This document shows, piece by piece, positions 32,374-39,989 of a DNA stretch of 48,329 nt (within the stretch, counting starts at the first letter, position 1; every line of letters begins with the position of its first letter). The notes beneath the pieces were generated by a model that saw nothing but the letters and a program-made list of their open reading frames with translations, searched no databases and was not told where the DNA came from. A program made the position numbers and the translations under genes. This DNA is from an uncultured Collinsella sp. (GTDB lineage: Bacteria > Actinomycetota > Coriobacteriia > Coriobacteriales > Coriobacteriaceae): the NCBI GenBank assembly GCA_900541035.1, contig UQIN01000018.1, forward strand, positions 1-48,329, read 5' to 3'.

Positions 32374-33474
32374 TTACTCATCCATGAGATAGTAGTGGCC
32401 CAGTGCGTCTGCACCCAGAATGGCGTTTGCGACCATCTCGGGCGTCACCTCAAACGGCATGTTGCACATGGTGTCCTCGGGCGCGCAGGCGGCCTCGGCA
32501 ACAATCATGGCCTGCTCGCGCGTAAGCTCGGCAACGCCAAGTTCCTTCATCGTGACCGGCAGGCCCAGCTCAATGCAGAAGCCCAAGACTTCCTCGAGCT
32601 TCTCGGTCGGGGCATCCTCGAGTACCAGCTGGACGATGGTGCCGAAGGCGACCTTCTCGCCGTGATACATGTTGTGGCACTCGGGCAGCATCGTCAGACC
32701 ATTGTGGATGGCATGAGCAGCGGCAAGGCCCGAGCTCTCAAAGCCAATACCCGAAAGCAGCGTATTGGCCTCGATGATGTGCTCGACGGCAGGCGTGAGC
32801 GCACCCTTCTCCAGCGCAACCTTGGCCTTGACGCCATCGGCCATGAGCGTCTCATAGCAGAGCTTGGCGAGCGCCAGGCCGGCCATGCCGCCCTTGCCGC
32901 CAGCGCAGGTGCCGCCGTCGGCATCGTGCGTCGCCTGGGCCTCGAAATAGGTTGCGAGCGCATCGCCCATACCGGAAACCGTCAGGCGCACCGGGCTCGC
33001 CGCGATAACCGTCGTATCCATAAGGACGATATTGGGGTTTGCCTTAAGGAAGAGGTACTTGTCGAACTGGCCGTCATCGGTATAGAGCACCGAAAGCGCC
33101 GAACACGGGGCATCGGTCGAAGCGATGGTGGGGCAAATGATAACCGGGGACTCCAGGTAATAGGCGACGGCCTTCGCGGTGTCGAGGATCTTGCCGCCAC
33201 CGACGCCGACGATGATGTCGCAACCGTTGTCGCGAGCGAGCGCAACCAGTCGATTGACCTCGCCCTTGGAGCACTCACCGTTAAAGTCCTCAAACAGCAG
33301 CTCGGCCTTAGCCTCGGCAAAGCCGCCCTCGATCTTGGCACCGACGCGCTTCTTGCCCGAAGGCGTCACGATGACGAGGGCCTTAGCGCCGAGCGGCTCG
33401 ACATAGGAGCCGAGCTTGGCCAGCTCGTCCGGGCCCTGGATGTACTTGCTGGGGCTATTGAAAATTGCAGCCAT
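32374..33474 (-). CDS. gldA: Glycerol dehydrogenase
   Basis: 366 residues, full length. It oxidises glycerol to dihydroxyacetone with NAD, or works in reverse. The NAD site is GVGGGKILDTAKAVAYY, and CPTIASTDAPCSALSV follows. The metal ligands are in GMGDALATYFEAQ (Asp), AAHAIHNGL (His) and MYHGEKVAFG (His). The ribosome site ahead of the ATG at 33474 is weak. A terminator-bounded iron-type alcohol dehydrogenase lies upstream on the same strand and a truncated paralogue downstream. Together they suggest a cluster for glycerol or short alcohol metabolism. Zinc is the usual metal in this family. Confidence 0.93.
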   Translation of the reverse strand: MAAIFNSPSKYIQGPDELAKLGSYVEPLGAKALVIVTPSGKKRVGAKIEGGFAEAKAELLFEDFNGECSKGEVNRLVALARDNGCDIIVGVGGGKILDTAKAVAYYLESPVIICPTIASTDAPCSALSVLYTDDGQFDKYLFLKANPNIVLMDTTVIAASPVRLTVSGMGDALATYFEAQATHDADGGTCAGGKGGMAGLALAKLCYETLMADGVKAKVALEKGALTPAVEHIIEANTLLSGIGFESSGLAAAHAIHNGLTMLPECHNMYHGEKVAFGTIVQLVLEDAPTEKLEEVLGFCIELGLPVTMKELGVAELTREQAMIVAEAACAPEDTMCNMPFEVTPEMVANAILGADALGHYYLMDE

Positions 33475-33496
33475 AACTATCCCATTCTCTAAAAAA

Positions 33497-33530
33497 GAAA
33501 GGGGCTCCGTACAGATGCGTGCGGAGCCCC
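33497..33530 (-). terminator. Terminator after the iron-type alcohol dehydrogenase
   Basis: GGGGCTCCG (33501-33509) pairs with CGGAGCCCC (33522-33530). The reverse strand continues into TTTCTTTTTT, a good T-rich tract. Confidence 0.8.
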
Positions 33531-33552
33531 TCGTTGCGATAACAAGAGTCGA

Positions 33553-34776
33553 TTAGAAATCGATGTCGGTGTCGTAGTAGCAGGCCTTGAGAATCTTCTC
33601 GAAGTCGGCAGCCTTGGTCTCACGCGGGTTCTCAGGCGTGCAGGCGTCGGTCTCGGCGTTCGCGGCGATCTCGGGCAGCTTGGCGAGGAACTCCTCCTCG
33701 GAAACCATCTGCGGGTTCTCGGCGTCGACCTTCACGCCACCATTCGCGTAATCCTTGATGGACTGCGGAATGTTGAGCTGGTCGTTGAGGTCGCGGATCT
33801 TCTGGACGAGCGCAGCGATGAGCTCCTCGTTGGTCTCGCCGGGAAGGTGCAGGATCTCCTTGGCCACGTAAGCGTAACGCTCGGCAGCGCGCGGATCCTT
33901 GGAGTTCCACTGGATGACCTTGCCCAGGTACATGGCGTTAGCAGCACCGTGGATGATGTGGCCGTTCTCAAAGGCTGCACCGGTCTTGTGAGCCATGGAG
34001 TGAACGATGCCGAGCAGGCCCGAGGAGAAGGCGATACCGGCGATGCACTGAGCCTCGTGCATGTGCTGACGGGCCTCATGGTCGCCAGCATAGGACTTGG
34101 GCAGCCACTCGACGATCTCGCGGATGCCGTGCAGAGCGTTGGCGTCGGTGAACATAGAGGCACAGGTGGAAACGTAGGCCTCCATGCAGTGGGTCAGAGC
34201 GTCCATGCCGGTATGAGCGCACAGCTTGGCGGGCATGGTGTAGGTGAGCTCGGGGTCGACGATGGCGACATCAGGGGTGATGTTGAAGTCGGCCAGCGGG
34301 TACTTGATGCCCTTGGCGTAGTCGGTGATGACGGAGAAGGCAGTGACCTCGGTAGCGGTGCCGGAGGTAGAGGAAATGGCGCAGAAGTGAGCCTTCTGAC
34401 GCAGCTCGGGGAAGCTGAACGGCTGGATAATGTTGTCGAAGGACTCCTCGGGATACTCGTAGAAGACCCACATGGCCTTAGCGGCATCGATGGGCGAACC
34501 GCCACCGATAGCAACGATCCAGTCGGGCTCGAAGTCGCGCATAGCGGCTGCGCCCTTCATGACGGTCTCGATGGAGGGATCGGACTCGACGCCCTCGAAC
34601 AGCTTGACCTCCATGCCGGCCTCTTTGAGGTCGGCCTCGACGTCCTGCAAGAACCCGCCGCGGCGCATAGAGCTGCCGCCAGAAACGATGATGGCCTTCT
34701 TGCCCTTGAGGTTCTTCACCTCGTGGCGAGCGCCCTCACCAAAGTACAGATCGCGAGGATTGGTAAAACGTCCCAT
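33553..34776 (-). CDS. Iron-containing alcohol dehydrogenase
   Basis: 407 residues from the ATG at 34776, which has AGGAGG upstream; the longer frame is an arginine-rich extension without a ribosome site. The family features are GGGSPIDAAKAM (NAD), SSTSGTATEVT and the metal-binding histidines in GMDALTHCMEAYVS and SMAHKTGAAFENGHIIHG. It resembles butanol-type and other group III dehydrogenases that reduce aldehydes in fermentation. It is separated from gldA by a terminator, so it is regulated on its own. About 500 bp of upstream non-coding DNA probably carries its promoter. The substrate is uncertain. Confidence 0.9.
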   Translation of the reverse strand: MGRFTNPRDLYFGEGARHEVKNLKGKKAIIVSGGSSMRRGGFLQDVEADLKEAGMEVKLFEGVESDPSIETVMKGAAAMRDFEPDWIVAIGGGSPIDAAKAMWVFYEYPEESFDNIIQPFSFPELRQKAHFCAISSTSGTATEVTAFSVITDYAKGIKYPLADFNITPDVAIVDPELTYTMPAKLCAHTGMDALTHCMEAYVSTCASMFTDANALHGIREIVEWLPKSYAGDHEARQHMHEAQCIAGIAFSSGLLGIVHSMAHKTGAAFENGHIIHGAANAMYLGKVIQWNSKDPRAAERYAYVAKEILHLPGETNEELIAALVQKIRDLNDQLNIPQSIKDYANGGVKVDAENPQMVSEEEFLAKLPEIAANAETDACTPENPRETKAADFEKILKACYYDTDIDF

Positions 34777-35275
34777 ACTGTGCCTCCTAAACAAGCCCCT
34801 CTTAGACTTGCGTATATAACGGAGCACCCGATTGGCTCCGTTAGGACCGTTTGCGCGTTGCCGGCGATGACAATGCGCGATGTCTAAACGTCTCAACGCT
34901 CAGACAAACACTATTTTACCGTTCTGGTTGGTCAGTTATTCACCTAAAGCCGCCAATGATGAAACGTTTTTTCTATCCCTGAAGACCCTTGTGCGGCATT
35001 CATACTCCCAAGCTGGGCAAACGTTTTATCAAGGTTGACTACATATCCCGGGCAGGACCGTGCCCCTCCAAAATATGCACCGTTCGCCGCCAAAAATCGA
35101 CCGTTTGCGGCACCGTGATACCACTCGGTCGTCCAAGGTGCCGACATTTGTGCGACATCCGTCTTCGTGGTGCAAAGGTGCAAGTCCAAGTGCGGCACCC
35201 CCGTTGTGCCACATGTGGGTAAACTAGAACTTTATATAGAAACATTTGAACCCTAACCGCAGCAAAGGAGGCCCC
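34777..35275. other. Intergenic region between divergent genes, no gene seen
   Basis: About 500 bp holding promoters for the reverse dehydrogenase and the forward TPR genes. GTGCGGCA-like words recur around 34990-35205, and a partial inverted pair GTGCGGCAC/GTGCCACA lies at about 35191-35212. AT-rich sequence with TATATA just before 35245 may be the -10 of the forward genes. Reverse open frames here lack ribosome sites. Confidence 0.4.
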
Positions 35276-36352
35276 ATGGCATTCGATCCCATTCAAGAGG
35301 ATTGCCATCGCCTCGTTCTTGAGGCCTTGCGCCGCGACAATATCCCGCTCACCGACGCTGCCGCCGTAGAGCATCTGATGGAACAATTCACCCGCAACCC
35401 CGCACCGCTCATCGTGCACGACCGCGACCGCGCCGGGCACCTCATTGCCAAGGTGGTCGAGGCTGTCGACTACCGCATTCCCTTTATCCCTGACGATACC
35501 CAGGCAGAGCAGGAAGAGGCAGCTGCCGAGAACATGCTCCGCGAGGCAGCCGCGCTCGACCCCACCAACTGGGACGCTCAGCGCATGCTGACCGCCCTCA
35601 CCGCCGAATCCAACGAGGAATACGTGCAGTATCTGATGTCCAAGTGCGACGAGGTGGAGCATGACCTGGCGCTCAAAATCGCCTCGGCGCAGGACCCCTA
35701 CGAGCGTGAGGCCGCAGGCGACCTTACGCGCCGCCCCTATCTGCGCTGGCTTGCCGCCCTTGCGTCACGCGCGCTCATTAGCGGCCGCTATCGCATGTCG
35801 CTCGAAGCCGCAAACCGCAGCCTCGACTTTGCGCCCAACGACCCCGCCGGTGTCCGCCACACCGCGATGCTCGCCATGGCAAAGCTCGAATACCCCGCCG
35901 AGGAGCTCAAGCGCTTTCGCTCTGCCCACTCCGTCCCCTATCTCGCCAACACGCCGCTGCGCCGTCGTCCCAAGGATGCGGAGCGCGACTTGGACCCGTG
36001 GACGCTCATCGCGCTGATGAGCGCTGCCTGGCGCGAGCTGGACTACGAGGGCGCCGAGCACTACTTGCGCATCCTTGCGCGCTCGTGTCCGCACGCAGCC
36101 GAGGCACTCTACTTCCAAACCGAGTTTCCCGATGGCGTCTATGCCCGCGTCAACGTGGGTGCGGGCTCCACCGACGAGCTTGTCCTTGCGCTGTCCGAGG
36201 CGACGCCGGTACTGCAGGAGGGCCTGGGCGCCCCCGACAACGCCAGCTTTGCCGCCTGGGTCGCCACCAACGATATCGTGCGTTCCCAAATCGATGAGCG
36301 CATCCTGCAGGCGGCCGAGCAGGGTTTGCCGTTTAAGGGAGGAGACCTCTAA
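35276..36352 (+). CDS. TPR-like repeat protein, function unknown
   Basis: 358 residues; AAAGGAGG precedes the ATG at 35276. The protein is almost all helical. Tetratricopeptide-like units are visible, for example AAALDPTNWDAQRMLTAL and SGRYRMSLEAANRSLDFAPN followed by DPAGVRH. The latter pattern (basic-Tyr-x-x-Ser/Ala-Leu...Asp/Ala-Pro-Asn-Asp) is typical of TPR and ST7-like proteins that act as scaffolds. No signal peptide or membrane segment. Its stop overlaps the next start by one base (TAATG), and the downstream partner has a similar helical style, so the two probably work together. The process served is not known. Confidence 0.75.
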   Translation: MAFDPIQEDCHRLVLEALRRDNIPLTDAAAVEHLMEQFTRNPAPLIVHDRDRAGHLIAKVVEAVDYRIPFIPDDTQAEQEEAAAENMLREAAALDPTNWDAQRMLTALTAESNEEYVQYLMSKCDEVEHDLALKIASAQDPYEREAAGDLTRRPYLRWLAALASRALISGRYRMSLEAANRSLDFAPNDPAGVRHTAMLAMAKLEYPAEELKRFRSAHSVPYLANTPLRRRPKDAERDLDPWTLIALMSAAWRELDYEGAEHYLRILARSCPHAAEALYFQTEFPDGVYARVNVGAGSTDELVLALSEATPVLQEGLGAPDNASFAAWVATNDIVRSQIDERILQAAEQGLPFKGGDL

Positions 36353-37395
36353 TGGATCCGAGCGTCTACATCCCCGCCTACCTGGAGCGCACCTATCTGG
36401 CGTCGCACCCCGAGCTCACCGATGCAGCACGCGAGCTTGTCCATAACGACATTAGCGCGAATCCCCAAAAGTATGCGCAGTCCGAGCATGCCCAGGCGCT
36501 GCTGTCCTACGCCGGTGTTCATCGCCACCTGCTCGACGAGCTTCATCGCATCGAGGACATGGGCAGCGACGAGGAGTTCGAGCAGACGCGCAATCGTCTG
36601 TTCGACGACATGCGAGATGAGCTGCTCAAGATTGTCCGCGTCGATGCGCTGGCCGTCGATGCCCAGCTGCTCGCCATCATTTTGGCGGACACGCCCGTTG
36701 ACGCCTGCCTGGGCGACCTGATGAAGCTCGAGGCGACCACGGCCGATTACCTGCAGCAAAGTGTGCCCGGGTTCGATATGGAGGCCCCACACTACTGGGC
36801 CAACAATGTTTTGGCCGACGGTGTCACCGCAGCAGACCTTACCGTGAGCGAGCCGGCTCTAATCGGGTGGCTTCACACACTCGAGGCCATCTCGCAGCTG
36901 TGCATGGCGAGCGCTCGTTACCGTGCTGCCGCCAACTACGCCCGCCGTGTTCTTAAGGCAGAAGGCTATCCCACCCGAGCTGCAGGCACCGTGCTACTCG
37001 CCCTCGCTCGCTTGGAAGACGAGGACGGCTTTTTTGCCCTGGCCCACCAGCTCGAGGAAGAGATCGGGGCTGACGCGCTCGAGAACTCTCCTTGGTATCT
37101 GCTCGCCCGCACAATCCTCTTGTTCAAAACGAACAAGATGCGTCCGGCGGTGCGTGCGCTGCGTGAGTTCGCTAACCGCTGCGAGGGCGGCGCATTCTTC
37201 TTGCTGAACCCCATGTACCAGACGCCGTACCTTCCCTGCCGGCCCGAGCCGCGCGATCCCTGGGATCTTTCGCATCAGGCCGTTTGGGAAGCGGACGGTA
37301 TTATCTCGGACACTCCCGACTTTGCTCCCTGGGCCAATGCCTGCGAAGACGTGTCGCAGCTTGCCCAGGAGTTTGCGCGCCGCTACGGCTTTTAG
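36352..37395 (+). CDS. Helical repeat protein paired with the TPR protein
   Basis: 347 residues, starting in a TAATG overlap with the upstream gene. It is acidic and helical, with repeat-like segments such as ASARYRAAANYARRVLKAEG and ALARLEDEDGFFALAHQLEE. The C-terminal quarter has Pro/Tyr-rich sequence (NPMYQTPYLPCRPEPRDPWD). Its architecture resembles the first gene, and both may derive from one duplication. The fused murT-gatD gene starts 46 bp later on the same strand and could share the transcript. No known catalytic motif. Confidence 0.75.
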   Translation: MDPSVYIPAYLERTYLASHPELTDAARELVHNDISANPQKYAQSEHAQALLSYAGVHRHLLDELHRIEDMGSDEEFEQTRNRLFDDMRDELLKIVRVDALAVDAQLLAIILADTPVDACLGDLMKLEATTADYLQQSVPGFDMEAPHYWANNVLADGVTAADLTVSEPALIGWLHTLEAISQLCMASARYRAAANYARRVLKAEGYPTRAAGTVLLALARLEDEDGFFALAHQLEEEIGADALENSPWYLLARTILLFKTNKMRPAVRALREFANRCEGGAFFLLNPMYQTPYLPCRPEPRDPWDLSHQAVWEADGIISDTPDFAPWANACEDVSQLAQEFARRYGF

Positions 37396-37440
37396 CGACG
37401 CGATCGCCCCGACCATGTCATCTATGTTAGGAACGGCTTC

Positions 37441-39618
37441 ATGAACCTCCGCTCATCTCTCGCCTGCACCTCGAGCGATATCGTCCGCTGGGGACTGCGC
37501 TCTGTCCTCAAACGCCAGGGTGGCGTGCTTCCCGGCCGTATCGCCATGAAGATCGACCCCGAGCTGCTAAGCGACCTCGCAAGCCTAGTCGACCGCAGCG
37601 TGGTGATCACCGGCACCAACGGCAAGACCACGACCTCCAACCTCATCGCCGACGCAGTTGCTGCCAGCGGCGCTACCGTGGTGTGCAACCGTGCCGGCAA
37701 CAATATGGAGCCTGGTGTGGTGGGTGCTCTGCTCGAGGCCCGCGGCGGCCTTAAGCACACCAGCAGCGGCAAGCGCGTGGGCGTTTTTGAGTGCGACGAG
37801 CTCTACACCGTACGCGTTCTGCCCAAACTCAAGCCGACGTTCTTTGTGCTGCTCAACCTGTTCCGCGACCAGCTAGACCGCTACGGCGAGATCGACCATA
37901 CCCAAGACGTCATCGCCCATGCATTGGAGCTCTCTCCGGCAACAACGCTCATCTACAACGCAGACGACCCGCTGTGTGCCGCAATCGCCGCGCGCGTTCC
38001 CAATGCAAGCATCGCCTTTGGCATCGACGGCGCCACCAACACCGAATCCGACCGCATTAGCGACTCGCGTTTTTGCTCACAGTGCAACGCACCGTTGGAG
38101 TACGACTATGTGCAGTACGGACAGCTTGGCGCATACCATTGCCCCTCGTGCGGCTGGGCCCGCCCCGGGCTTGTCCGTCGCGTGACGGGCGTGGAGCTCG
38201 GCTGCGACGGCTACGGCTTTGACCTGGTCTTTGGATCTGCGCCCGACGCGGCTGCCGTACACATCGCCACACGCTACAACGGCCTGTATATGGTCTACAA
38301 CGTAGCCGCAGCCTTCTTCGCTGCCCACGAGCTGGGCGTGGACGCGGCGCATCTGCAGCCCACGCTCGATGCCTACATCCCCGCCGGCGGGCGTATGGGC
38401 CGCTGGGAGATCGCCGGCCGTACCGTCGAGGCAAACCTGGCCAAAAATCCCGTGGGTTTCGATCGCCAGATTCAGTCCATTAAAACGGCAGGCGGCAGGC
38501 TCTGCGCCTTCTTCCTCAACGACAACGATGCCGACGGCCACGATGTATCGTGGATCTACGACGTCGACTTTGAGCGCATCGCCGACACAACGGGACTTGT
38601 CGCCTTTGCCGGCGGCACGCGCGCGCACGACATGCAGGTGCGACTCAAGTACGCCGGCATCGATGCCGCCATCATCTCGAATATCGAGCAGGCGATCGGC
38701 GCCGTGGCAGACGAGGAGGCTGGCGACACTTTCTATGCCGTCGCCAACTACACGGCCTTTCCGCCGCTGGTCAAGGAGCTCGATGGGCTCAAAGACACCG
38801 ATGCGGCTACGGTTGCCGCCCACGCTGCAACGTGCGCCGATGGCAGCGCCGTTCCCGTCGGCGTCGCGCCGGTCGAGCTCTCGCGCCCGCTGCGCATCGT
38901 CTACCTGTATCCCGATGCCCTCAACCTCTATGGCGACGGCGGCAATGTCATCGCCCTCGAGCGCCGCTGCGCCTGGCGCGGCATCCCCGTTCGCGTGGAC
39001 GAGGTCCGCATGGGCGAGTCGCTCGATCTGCATGATGCCGATATCGTCATGATGGGCGGCGGCTCTGATCGCGACCAGCTGGCCGTGGCGCACGAGCTGC
39101 TCGCTCAAAAAGACAAGGTTGCGGCCTATGTTGAGGACGGCGGCACACTGCTTGCCATCTGTGGCAGCTATCAGCTGCTCGGCCGTTCGTACTACATGGG
39201 CGACGATCGCATCGAGGGCTTGGGCGTCATTGCCGCCGAAACTGTACGCGGCTCCGACCGACTGATCGGCAACGTCGCCGTCAAGACCGACCTGGCACCC
39301 GAGCCCTTTGTGGGATTCGAGAACCACGGTGGCCGCACGCTTTTGGACGCCAATGCCATGCCGCTCGGAACGTCCGTCGTCACGGGTACCGGCAACAACG
39401 GCGACGACGGCTTCGAGGGTCTGATCTACAAGGGCGTCATCGGCACGTACCTACACGGACCGGCGCTGCCCAAGAACCCCGAGCTTGCCGACTGGCTCAT
39501 CGCCCACGCCCTCGAGCGCCGCGGCGATGCGCAGGCCACAGCCCTGCTGCCGCTCAAGCCCCTCGACGACACCTACGAGCACACCGCCCACGACGCCGCC
39601 ATGAAGCTCCTCCCCTAA
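37441..39618 (+). CDS. murT-gatD: Fused MurT-GatD lipid II isoglutaminyl synthase
   Basis: 725 residues combining two proteins that are usually separate. The N-terminal MurT part is a Mur ligase with the ATP loop GTNGKTT (58-64) and a zinc ribbon from Cys212, Cys215, Cys234 and Cys237 (CSQC...CPSC), ending with a DUF1727-type domain. The C-terminal GatD part is a class I glutamine amidotransferase, with the nucleophile Cys574 in AICGSYQLLG and His672 in TYLHGP. GatD releases ammonia from glutamine, and MurT uses it to amidate D-glutamate of lipid II, which is needed for efficient cross-linking. The stretch 445-482 is a natural linker. AGGAA lies ahead of the ATG. Both activities look intact. 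Confidence 0.92.
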   Translation: MNLRSSLACTSSDIVRWGLRSVLKRQGGVLPGRIAMKIDPELLSDLASLVDRSVVITGTNGKTTTSNLIADAVAASGATVVCNRAGNNMEPGVVGALLEARGGLKHTSSGKRVGVFECDELYTVRVLPKLKPTFFVLLNLFRDQLDRYGEIDHTQDVIAHALELSPATTLIYNADDPLCAAIAARVPNASIAFGIDGATNTESDRISDSRFCSQCNAPLEYDYVQYGQLGAYHCPSCGWARPGLVRRVTGVELGCDGYGFDLVFGSAPDAAAVHIATRYNGLYMVYNVAAAFFAAHELGVDAAHLQPTLDAYIPAGGRMGRWEIAGRTVEANLAKNPVGFDRQIQSIKTAGGRLCAFFLNDNDADGHDVSWIYDVDFERIADTTGLVAFAGGTRAHDMQVRLKYAGIDAAIISNIEQAIGAVADEEAGDTFYAVANYTAFPPLVKELDGLKDTDAATVAAHAATCADGSAVPVGVAPVELSRPLRIVYLYPDALNLYGDGGNVIALERRCAWRGIPVRVDEVRMGESLDLHDADIVMMGGGSDRDQLAVAHELLAQKDKVAAYVEDGGTLLAICGSYQLLGRSYYMGDDRIEGLGVIAAETVRGSDRLIGNVAVKTDLAPEPFVGFENHGGRTLLDANAMPLGTSVVTGTGNNGDDGFEGLIYKGVIGTYLHGPALPKNPELADWLIAHALERRGDAQATALLPLKPLDDTYEHTAHDAAMKLLP

Positions 39619-39625
39619 CACCCCG

Positions 39626-39661
39626 CCACCACAAAGGGACAGGCACCTTTGTGGTGGTTTT
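39626..39661 (+). terminator. Terminator after murT-gatD
   Basis: CCACCACAAAGG (39626-39637) pairs with CCTTTGTGGTGG (39646-39657) and is followed by TTTT. A clear intrinsic terminator. Confidence 0.85.
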
Positions 39662-39717
39662 CCGGTTTGCCAACGATATACGCGCCGGCAAAAAAGTCTG
39701 CTATACTCTTTCCCGCT

Positions 39718-39794
39718 GTCCCCATCGTCTAGCGGCCAAGGACGCCACCCTTTCAAGGTGGATATCGCGGGTTCGAATCCCGCTGGGGGCACCA
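39718..39794 (+). tRNA. tRNA-Glu (anticodon TTC)
   Basis: A complete cloverleaf can be drawn. The acceptor GTCCCCA pairs with TGGGGGC (one G-T pair). The anticodon stem CCACC/GGTGG encloses CTTTCAA with anticodon TTC. The T arm reads GCGGGTTCGAATCCCGC, and CCA is encoded at 39792-39794. An extended -10 box, TGCTATACT, lies 11 bases upstream. A terminator follows. Confidence 0.95.
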
Positions 39795-39805
39795 CAGAAT
39801 CTGAG

Positions 39806-39838
39806 AAGCCCGTTACCAATTCGGTAGCGGGCTTTTTG
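39806..39838 (+). terminator. Terminator after tRNA-Glu
   Basis: AAGCCCGTTACC pairs with GGTAGCGGGCTT (one mismatch) around a short loop, and the strand then runs into TTTT. Confidence 0.8.
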
Positions 39839-39925
39839 CTATCCATGTGCCGGGATTCGAACCCGGCAGGGTGCGAATCCCGGCAAATCGGCGGCAAAAC
39901 GGACTCCTAAGCGTCCTTCTCAAAC

Positions 39926-39960
39926 AAAAAGCCGGGGCCCGCACGATGCGGACCCCGGCT
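39926..39960 (-). terminator. Terminator after the glutamine synthetase gene
   Basis: AGCCGGGGCCCGCA (39930-39943) pairs with TGCGGACCCCGGCT (39947-39960) with one mismatch and a three-base loop. The reverse strand continues into TTTTTGTTTG. Confidence 0.85.
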
Positions 39961-39989
39961 CAAAACCGTGACGATATGTCAGTTACATT

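Larger units (their letters stand above)
39619..39989. other. Intergenic region holding tRNA-Glu, terminators and a T-arm-like relic
   Basis: Contains the murT-gatD terminator (39626-39661), a tRNA-Glu gene with promoter (TGCTATACT at 39699-39707), its terminator, a T-arm-like inverted repeat (39848-39884) and the glutamine synthetase terminator (39926-39960). No protein gene. Confidence 0.7.

Noticed and set aside
35039..35662. Reverse frame of 207 codons opposite the first TPR gene
   Set aside because: No ribosome site, and it is the shadow of a well-started forward gene.
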